Shown: in pieces, positions 7,127 to 11,919 of the stretch
How positions within the stretch are numbered: position 1 is the first letter of the stretch
How the letters are laid out: the number at the start of each line of letters is the position of its first letter
Source of the DNA: an uncultured Synergistales bacterium
GTDB taxonomy: Bacteria; Synergistota; Synergistia; Synergistales; Aminobacteriaceae
DNA: 11,919 nucleotides
Reading direction: 5' to 3'
Assembly: GCA_905233335.1 (NCBI GenBank)
Contig: CAJOED010000039.1
Location: 1 to 11,919, forward strand
Translations under genes and position numbers: made by a program
Notes under the pieces: model-generated
Databases searched by the model: none
Seen by the model: the letters and a program-made list of their open reading frames with translations, nothing else
Told to the model about the DNA's origin: nothing

Positions 7127-8086
7127 ATGTCAACAAAACTAACAGTATCAACATCACCGCATGTACATTCAGAGTTCAGCACGCGGAACATTATGGGCAT
7201 GGTAATATTCTCGCTTGTGCCCGCAGGTATCATGGGAGTGTATTTTCTCGGCTTCCGTGCACTTGCTGTGATTGCGGCGTGTATTATCGCGTGTGTGTTA
7301 AGTGAATGTCTATGGAATAAGTTCGTAATGCACAGAAAAAATACTATCGGCGACTTTTCCGCTGTAGTTACCGGGTTGTTATTAGCGTACAATCTCCCTC
7401 CGACAATACCTATATGGATGGCTGTATGCGGCTCTGTGTTCGCAATAATCATCGTGAAGCAGTTTTACGGCGGCATCGGCTGCAACATCGTCAACCCTGC
7501 ACTCGCTGCTAGAGCTATGATGCTAATCTCCTGGCCGACAGCAATGACTACATGGACGGTACAGGGGATTTCGGGAGCTACTCCTCTTGCGGCAATGAAG
7601 GCTGGTACTATGCCGAACGTGTCGTGGTGGAATCTCATCACGGGCGACATGGGCGGCTGTATCGGTGAAACGTCAGCTGTCCTGCTCATTATCGGCGGTG
7701 CTTATCTCGTTTGGGAGGGCGTAATTTCTGCTCGCATTCCCCTCACGTACATACTCACTACAGCAATACTATCTGCACTCTTCAATCACGGCGGCGGAAT
7801 GTTTCCAGTTCACGAAATTTTCACGGGCGGACTGTTGCTCGGAGCTATCTTTATGGCTACGGACTACACGACTTCACCCATGAGCGAAAAAGGACAGTAC
7901 ATTTACGCGTTCGGCTGTGCACTTCTGACGGCGTTAATTCGTACGTTCGGGGGGTATCCTGAAGGCGTATCATTCTCGATCCTAATCATGAATGTAGCTG
8001 TTCCGTTAATCGACATGTACACAGAACCGAAAACACTCGGTGCGCCGAAAAGCAATTTCTTCAAGAGGACGGGGGCGAAATCATAA
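7127..8086 (+). CDS. rnfD: Rnf complex membrane subunit RnfD (covalent FMN)
   Basis: RnfD is the large integral membrane subunit, part of the electron path and probably the ion path of the complex. The 319-residue protein has many hydrophobic segments (for example 22-60, 78-113, 184-200, 205-220, 233-247, 258-275, 282-297). The flavinylation motif SGAT at 149-152 marks Thr152 as the likely site of covalent FMN attachment; the flavin transferase ApbE that would do this is not in the window. The conserved block GGIGCNIVNPALAARA (115-130) agrees with the NqrB/RnfD family. At about 320 residues it has the usual RnfD length, without the N-terminal extension of NqrB. Its stop codon shares one base with the rnfG start in a TAATG overlap. 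Confidence 0.96.
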   Translation: MSTKLTVSTSPHVHSEFSTRNIMGMVIFSLVPAGIMGVYFLGFRALAVIAACIIACVLSECLWNKFVMHRKNTIGDFSAVVTGLLLAYNLPPTIPIWMAVCGSVFAIIIVKQFYGGIGCNIVNPALAARAMMLISWPTAMTTWTVQGISGATPLAAMKAGTMPNVSWWNLITGDMGGCIGETSAVLLIIGGAYLVWEGVISARIPLTYILTTAILSALFNHGGGMFPVHEIFTGGLLLGAIFMATDYTTSPMSEKGQYIYAFGCALLTALIRTFGGYPEGVSFSILIMNVAVPLIDMYTEPKTLGAPKSNFFKRTGAKS

Positions 8087-8676
8087 TGTCAGATAATGTT
8101 ACTTTCGGAGACGGCGTGAAAAAAGCTCTGCACTTGGGCGGAACGTTACTAGCAGTTACGGCGGTTACGGGTCTGATTTTGGGATTCGTACAGTACTTCA
8201 CATCAATAGCGATAGAACGCGCTGAACTTGCCGCCAAGAATGAAGCTCTGAAACTCATAATGCCTGCCGCACAGAATTTTGATGACTATGAAGCAAAAGC
8301 TGATGATTTCGTTGCTGAGGTCAAGAAGGCTTCTGACAGTTCCGGGATTGTCGGCTGGTGCGTTACGGTGAACTCGAAAGGTTACGGCGGACTCGTGAAT
8401 TTCGTTGTCGGCATCATGAAGGACGGAAGCGTGAAGGCAATCAACATACTCAATCATTCCGAAACTCCCGGACTTGGCGCGAAATCTACAGAGCCGGAAT
8501 TTTACGAGCAGTTCAACGACAAAAATACTCTGCCTTTGAAGGTCGTGAAGGGAGCGGCATCAAACCCCGACGAAATCAGCGCAATATCAGGGGCAACAAT
8601 AACATCTAATGCAGTAACTGACGGTGTGAATGCGGCTGTTGATTACTGGAGCAGGAACTTGAAGGGGGCTGAATAG
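8086..8676 (+). CDS. rnfG: Rnf complex subunit RnfG (covalent FMN, single membrane anchor)
   Basis: RnfG passes electrons within the Rnf complex through a covalently bound FMN on the outer side of the membrane. The 196-residue protein has one N-terminal transmembrane helix (about 17-39), followed by a soluble FMN-binding domain. The landmarks are HSETPGLGAK (124-133), a conserved substrate-side loop of the family, and DEISAISGATITS (162-174), in which Thr171 of SGAT is the expected flavin acceptor. The length is normal. The ATG is fixed by the TAATG overlap with rnfD, and rnfE begins 2 bases after the stop. Confidence 0.95.
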   Translation: MSDNVTFGDGVKKALHLGGTLLAVTAVTGLILGFVQYFTSIAIERAELAAKNEALKLIMPAAQNFDDYEAKADDFVAEVKKASDSSGIVGWCVTVNSKGYGGLVNFVVGIMKDGSVKAINILNHSETPGLGAKSTEPEFYEQFNDKNTLPLKVVKGAASNPDEISAISGATITSNAVTDGVNAAVDYWSRNLKGAE

Positions 8677-8678
8677 AA

Positions 8679-9383
8679 TTGAGCCAGAGCAAAGTAAAAA
8701 TCATCACGAACGGTATACTTTCCGAAAATCCGACGTTCGTACAGTGCATAGGTCTTTGTCCCACGCTTGCGGTTACGAGCAGTGTAGCTAACGGCTTGGG
8801 CATGGGAATAGCGGCTACGTTCGTGTTAATCGCGTCGAATGCAGTAATCTCACTTCTGCGTAAAATGGTGCCTGATGAGGTGCGTATACCTATATTTATC
8901 GTAGTCATTGCGGGATTCGTTACGGTGATAGAGTTTCTCATGAAGGGATTTGCGCCGGAACTGAATAAATCGCTGGGAATATTCATACCGTTAATAGTCG
9001 TCAACTGCATAATCTTAGCTCGTGCGGAGGCGTTTGCGTCAAAGAACGGAGTATTTGCTTCAGCTCTTGACGGTGTCGGAATGGGTTTAGGCTTCACGAT
9101 TGCGTTGATGTTTCTTGGGTCAATCCGTGAGATTTTCGGTGCTGGTACGTGGTTCGGGAATCCCGTCGTGAGCTTTGAGCCTGCATTACTCGTTGTGCTT
9201 GCTCCGGGAGGGTTTATCGTGCTGGGCTGCTGCATGGGAGCATTCCGGGCAATTCAGGCGCGCGCGGCAAAACTACGTGGACTCGGTGCGACACCTGCGG
9301 AAGCTCGTCCGATGGGCTGCGGCTCGTGCATAATGGCGAAATTCTGCCAAAAGACAGAAAGTGATTGCGAGGTGAACTCATAA
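8679..9383 (+). CDS. rnfE: Rnf complex membrane subunit RnfE, with a cysteine-rich C-terminal tail
   Basis: RnfE is one of the two small homologous membrane subunits (RnfA and RnfE, matching NqrE and NqrD) with inverted topology. Together they are thought to hold an iron-sulfur centre between the membrane halves. The start is a TTG at 8679, with GAAGGGGG (8661-8668) 10 bases upstream; no ATG lies nearby. The 234-residue protein carries ENPTFVQCIGLCPTLAV (16-32) and VVNCIILARAEAFAS (107-121), placing Cys27 and Cys110 as the likely cluster ligands. About six transmembrane helices are visible. The last 25 residues are unusual: after ATPAEARPMG come Cys214, Cys217, Cys223 and Cys230, a potential extra metal site facing one side of the membrane. 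I do not know how widespread this tail is. The stop overlaps the rnfA ATG by one base. Confidence 0.94.
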   Translation: MSQSKVKIITNGILSENPTFVQCIGLCPTLAVTSSVANGLGMGIAATFVLIASNAVISLLRKMVPDEVRIPIFIVVIAGFVTVIEFLMKGFAPELNKSLGIFIPLIVVNCIILARAEAFASKNGVFASALDGVGMGLGFTIALMFLGSIREIFGAGTWFGNPVVSFEPALLVVLAPGGFIVLGCCMGAFRAIQARAAKLRGLGATPAEARPMGCGSCIMAKFCQKTESDCEVNS

Positions 9384-9970
9384 TGTCGATGACGGAATTA
9401 TTCCTGCTGTTCGTGAGTTCCATTTTCGTACACAACATATTACTCTCGCGGTTTCTCGGCTGTTGTCCATTCATGGGAGTAAGCTCAAAGCTCAAAACTG
9501 CTCAGGGAATGGGAGCGGCTGTCGTGTTCGTTATTGTTCTTGCGTCCCTCATGACGTGGCTCACGTATAACTATCTGCTTGTCCCCCTGCACCTCGAATA
9601 CTTATACACGCTGTCATTCATTCTCGTAATTGCGGCACTCGTTCAGTTCGTGGAGCTTGCGTTGAAGAAACTCAACCCTGTACTCTATAAATCACTCGGA
9701 ATATTCTTACCGCTCATCACAACTAACTGTGCTGTTCTCGGCGTTGCTGTCCTCAACATGAACGAGGGCTACGGGCTTGCGGCCTCACTCGTAAATGCGT
9801 TCGGGTCATCGCTGGGCTTTTTGCTTGCTATATCGTTGATGGCCGGCATTCGTGAGCGCATAGAGGAGAACGACGGAATACCCGACAGCCTTCAGGGCTT
9901 ACCGATGGCACTAATCACGGCGGGTCTTATGTCGATAGCATTCATGGGTTTCACGGGAATAATCAAGTAG
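9383..9970 (+). CDS. rnfA: Rnf complex membrane subunit RnfA
   Basis: RnfA is the partner of RnfE in the membrane core. The 195-residue protein has about six transmembrane helices and the two family cysteine regions: LLSRFLGCCPFMGVS (20-34, Cys27/28) and LITTNCAVLGVAVLN (111-125, Cys116). In the homologous NqrD/NqrE pair the matching cysteines bind an iron-sulfur centre between the subunits. The ATG at 9383 is chosen because it forms a TAATG overlap with rnfE and has GAGGTGA (9369-9375) 7 bases upstream. A TTG at 9365 in the same frame would lie upstream of that ribosome site. Length and motifs are normal. Confidence 0.95.
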   Translation: MSMTELFLLFVSSIFVHNILLSRFLGCCPFMGVSSKLKTAQGMGAAVVFVIVLASLMTWLTYNYLLVPLHLEYLYTLSFILVIAALVQFVELALKKLNPVLYKSLGIFLPLITTNCAVLGVAVLNMNEGYGLAASLVNAFGSSLGFLLAISLMAGIRERIEENDGIPDSLQGLPMALITAGLMSIAFMGFTGIIK

Positions 9971-9982
9971 GGAGGCGGAAAC

Positions 9983-10816
9983 ATGAACATAATGCACGTA
10001 ATGGTAGCTCCCCTTGCGTTAATGGGAATAATGGGTGGAGTGTTCGGTGCGCTTCTTGCGGTTGCGTCAATCGTGTTCAGGGTGCATCAGGACGAACGTA
10101 TCGGGAAAATCCGCGCGGCATTACCCGGAGCTAACTGCGGCGGCTGCGGCTATCCCGGCTGCGACGGCTACGCTTCCGGTGTTGTGAATGACGGTGCCCC
10201 GGTCAACAAATGCAGTGTCGGCGGTGCGAAAGTTGCGGAGATTATCGCGGGCATAATGGGCGTTGAGGCTGGAGCTTCTGTTCCTGTTCGTGCGTTCCTG
10301 AAGTGCAAGGGAACGTGTGAGGCTTCACCGCGACAGCTGACGTATGAGGGTATTCAGGACTGCCGGAGTGCCGTAACTGTTCCGGGCGGCTCACCGAATG
10401 CTTGTCCGTTCGGGTGCGTTGGACTCGGGACGTGCGTCAGTGTGTGCCAGTTCGGTGCGCTCTCGATGGGTGATGACGGACTGCCCAAAGTCGATGTGTC
10501 GAAATGCGTCGGGTGCGGTGCGTGCGTCGAGAACTGCCCGAAAGGTATGTTCACGCTTGTTCCTGTTACGGCGGACGTGATTATCGCGTGCAATTCACAC
10601 TGGAAAGGCCCGGCGGTGAAGAGCGTGTGCAGTGCAGGGTGCATAGGGTGTACATTGTGCGAAAAGAAATGCCCGAAACAGGCAATCACGATGGATCATG
10701 ACCTGGCTGTTATCGACCAGAGCAAGTGCATAAAGTGCGGGATATGCGCGAAAGTGTGTCCGGCCAAGTGCATAAAGACCGGCGAGAAGTATACGGTCAT
10801 GGAGAAGTCAGCATAA
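9983..10816 (+). CDS. rnfB: Rnf complex subunit RnfB, polyferredoxin type
   Basis: RnfB accepts electrons from reduced ferredoxin and feeds them into the complex. The 277-residue protein has one N-terminal transmembrane helix (about 8-33). The hallmark first cluster site follows, Cys52-Cys55-Cys60 and Cys77, in the context LPGANCGGCGYPGCDGYA. After it come many further cysteines: 108, 112, 127, 141, 145, 151, 155; a ferredoxin motif at 175-178-181-185; another set at 216-220-223-226-230; and a last motif at 249-252-255-259. This suggests about six Fe-S clusters, as in the RnfB of acetogens and clostridia rather than the shorter proteobacterial form. GGGAGG just downstream of the rnfA stop is the ribosome site. 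This is the last gene of the operon, followed by a terminator. Confidence 0.96.
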   Translation: MNIMHVMVAPLALMGIMGGVFGALLAVASIVFRVHQDERIGKIRAALPGANCGGCGYPGCDGYASGVVNDGAPVNKCSVGGAKVAEIIAGIMGVEAGASVPVRAFLKCKGTCEASPRQLTYEGIQDCRSAVTVPGGSPNACPFGCVGLGTCVSVCQFGALSMGDDGLPKVDVSKCVGCGACVENCPKGMFTLVPVTADVIIACNSHWKGPAVKSVCSAGCIGCTLCEKKCPKQAITMDHDLAVIDQSKCIKCGICAKVCPAKCIKTGEKYTVMEKSA

Positions 10817-10833
10817 CAAGGAAAAAATATATA

Positions 10834-10862
10834 GCCCTGTCGTAAATGGCGGGGCATTTTTT
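10834..10862 (+). terminator. Rho-independent terminator of the rnf operon
   Basis: An 8-base stem pairs GCCCTGTC (10834-10841) with GGCGGGGC (10848-10855) around a 6-base loop, with two G:U pairs. It is followed by A and a run of six T (10857-10862). It lies 18 bases after the rnfB stop codon and is preceded by an A-rich stretch, so a weak bidirectional effect is possible. Confidence 0.85.
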
Positions 10863-10994
10863 GTGAGTATAGTAAAACTTGTTCCGAGCGGCAATAAAAA
10901 TCACGTTTTCACATAAAGAATTACAGCATCAAAGATTACCCATGATTTTATAGTTTTCGCAAAAGTTTTATTGATAAAAGAAGGAGGCTTCACT

Positions 10995-11882
10995 TTGGCA
11001 AGAAATGAATTATTTGAGGAAGTAAAGCAGGAACTTAGCCAGGTAAATTTTCTTGATGATGATTATGCAAGAATATTCTTTGATGACAATATCAAGGACA
11101 CACAGCTTGTATTACGCATCATCATGGACAAACAGGATCTCGTCGTAATATCAGTGAACGTTCAGAAAAAATTTTACGGCCCGGACGAGGCACACGGTGT
11201 AACGTTCGACATATACGCTGTTGATTCTGAAAACCGACAGTATGATATAGAACTGCAGAATGACTCTGAAGGTGCAATCCCACAGCGGGCAGACTATAAC
11301 TGCGCAATGATGACGGTGAACACCCTCAAGAAGCGGGAACGTTATTCAGAGCTTGCACGTCGTGAAAGAGTCGTGATATTTATCACAAAGCATGATGTCT
11401 TCAGGGGGAATTTTCCGCTGTATACAGTGAAGCGTGTTATTCAGGAGACGGGAAAAGACTTCAACGACGGGACGTACATTTTCTACGTGAACACCGCGCA
11501 CAAAGATTATACGACGGCACTGGGAAAGCTGATTCATGATTTCAACTGTAAGGGATCTGAAGATTTGTGCTATCATGAATTAACAGAAACAGCAAGGTGT
11601 ATCAAAAGAGACGAAGGAGGAAAATTCGTGAAGTCCATCGACAAAATCAGAGCAGAAGAAAGAGCTGAAGCAACAGCAGAAGCAACAGCCGCAACAGAAA
11701 ACAGGATGCGTAAGAATTTTGCGCTTGACCTCATCAGGCTCGGCAAAAACGCACTCGACGACATCGCCCAAGTCTGCCACATGACTCTCGAACAGGTACG
11801 CTATGGCATTGTCCATACGATCATCATCTTCATATTTCTTGTCGATGATCCTGACATCTATCTCTCTAGGCCTGGAGTTTAG
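10995..11882 (+). CDS. Rpn-family recombination-promoting nuclease / PD-(D/E)XK 'transposase-like' protein, with altered C-terminus
   Basis: The start is a TTG at 10995, because AAGGAGG (10981-10987) lies 7 bases before it. A TTG at 10971 in the same frame lies upstream of that site. A candidate -10, TATAGT (10949-10954), has no clear -35. The protein opens with the typical RNELFEEV...FLDDDYARIFFDDN. The PD-(D/E)XK core follows: Asp72 in TFDIYAVD, then Glu86 in YDIELQ, with Gln88 in place of Lys as is common in this family, and PQRADYNCAMM (96-106). Residues 220-240 form a charged, Ala/Glu/Thr-repetitive helix, followed by the family-like ending NALDDIAQVCHMTLEQVR (252-269). Related proteins usually stop within a few residues of that point. 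Here 26 hydrophobic, unrelated residues follow (270-295), read from sequence that makes better sense on the other strand. Such genes are linked to RecA-independent horizontal transfer, and their hosts usually carry many copies. Confidence 0.82.
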   Translation: MARNELFEEVKQELSQVNFLDDDYARIFFDDNIKDTQLVLRIIMDKQDLVVISVNVQKKFYGPDEAHGVTFDIYAVDSENRQYDIELQNDSEGAIPQRADYNCAMMTVNTLKKRERYSELARRERVVIFITKHDVFRGNFPLYTVKRVIQETGKDFNDGTYIFYVNTAHKDYTTALGKLIHDFNCKGSEDLCYHELTETARCIKRDEGGKFVKSIDKIRAEERAEATAEATAATENRMRKNFALDLIRLGKNALDDIAQVCHMTLEQVRYGIVHTIIIFIFLVDDPDIYLSRPGV

Positions 11883-11919
11883 TTTAAAGGCTCTCTGCTC
11901 TTCAAGCCTGTCCTTGTAC
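11787..11919 (-). pseudogene. Truncated minus-strand gene fragment entering from the right edge
   Basis: On the minus strand a frame is open from the window edge leftward and reads YKDRLEEQRAFKLNSRPR, then EIDVRIIDKKYEDDDRMDNA, then IAYLF, down to about 11790. This looks like real coding sequence: charged, balanced, with an EIDVRII strand of the kind found in nuclease-like or DUF proteins. Leftward of about 11787 the same frame continues to a stop at 11582-11580, but there it is only the antisense of the Rpn gene and gives an implausible Cys/Phe-rich sequence. I infer that the original gene, whose start lies beyond 11919, lost its C-terminal part at a junction near 11790-11802. The family is not recognised. 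Confidence 0.45.

Noticed and set aside
8606..9235. Minus-strand open frame of 209 codons across rnfE
   Set aside because: It mirrors the conserved RnfE membrane protein; its Asn/Pro/Thr-rich product is typical of antisense translation.
5751..10816. Na+-translocating NADH:quinone reductase (nqr) instead of rnf
   Set aside because: The first subunit has two ferredoxin motifs, a polyferredoxin RnfB is present, and there is no NqrF; these define Rnf.
10966..10979. Inverted repeat TTTTAT-TG-ATAAAA before the Rpn gene as an operator or transposon end
   Set aside because: It is short, purely AT and has no counterpart on the other side of the gene; chance in AT-rich DNA explains it.
1..11919. CRISPR arrays, tRNA or rRNA genes, complete insertion sequences
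   Set aside because: No regularly spaced repeats, cloverleaf-like or conserved rRNA sequences, or transposase with matching terminal repeats were seen on reading both strands.

Overview
The window looks like chromosomal DNA from a strictly anaerobic, fermentative bacterium. The evidence is a complete six-gene Rnf complex in the order rnfCDGEAB (the order known from Acetobacterium and many clostridia), a polyferredoxin-type RnfB with many cysteines, and moderate GC. The style of the hybrid kinase/HD-GYP pair and of the Rpn-like nuclease would fit Synergistota or a Firmicutes-like gut anaerobe. That placement is an inference from gene content, not from a marker gene.

Layout. (1) Positions 1-324, minus strand: the N-terminal 108 codons of a RecO-like recombination protein, running off the left edge. 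(2) 392-2384: a compact Type II restriction-modification pair. A beta-class DNA methyltransferase overlaps, in another frame, a PD-(D/E)XK endonuclease that resembles the CfrBI family. By eye I find no CCWWGG site (the known CfrBI target) in the window. (3) 2419-5656: a two-component pair. The HD-GYP response regulator is broken by a deletion and frameshift inside the HD-GYP domain. The membrane-bound hybrid kinase (HisKA-HATPase-REC-HPt) downstream is intact. (4) 5751-10816: the rnfCDGEAB operon, with a consensus -10 box ahead of it and a hairpin/T-run terminator behind it. (5) 10995-11919: an Rpn/PDDEXK-type nuclease gene whose last codons appear replaced at a rearrangement point near 11800. 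Beyond it lies the remnant of a minus-strand gene entering from the right edge.

How the parts work together. The Rnf complex couples electron transfer from reduced ferredoxin to NAD+ with export of Na+ or H+. Its genes are tightly packed (gaps of 2-12 bases, two TAATG stop/start overlaps), as expected for translational coupling of subunits of one membrane complex. The R-M pair is a self-contained defence or selfish module between recO and the signalling genes. The kinase was probably built to pass phosphate through its REC and HPt domains to the neighbouring HD-GYP regulator. With the regulator's output domain damaged, the relay is probably orphaned or has another target.

I found no CRISPR array, tRNA, rRNA or complete insertion sequence. 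No gene-free stretch exceeds 300 bases. I did not find convincing evidence for an entirely new system. The most useful leads are the R-M specificity prediction, the broken HD-GYP gene, the cysteine-rich RnfE tail and the junction near 11800.
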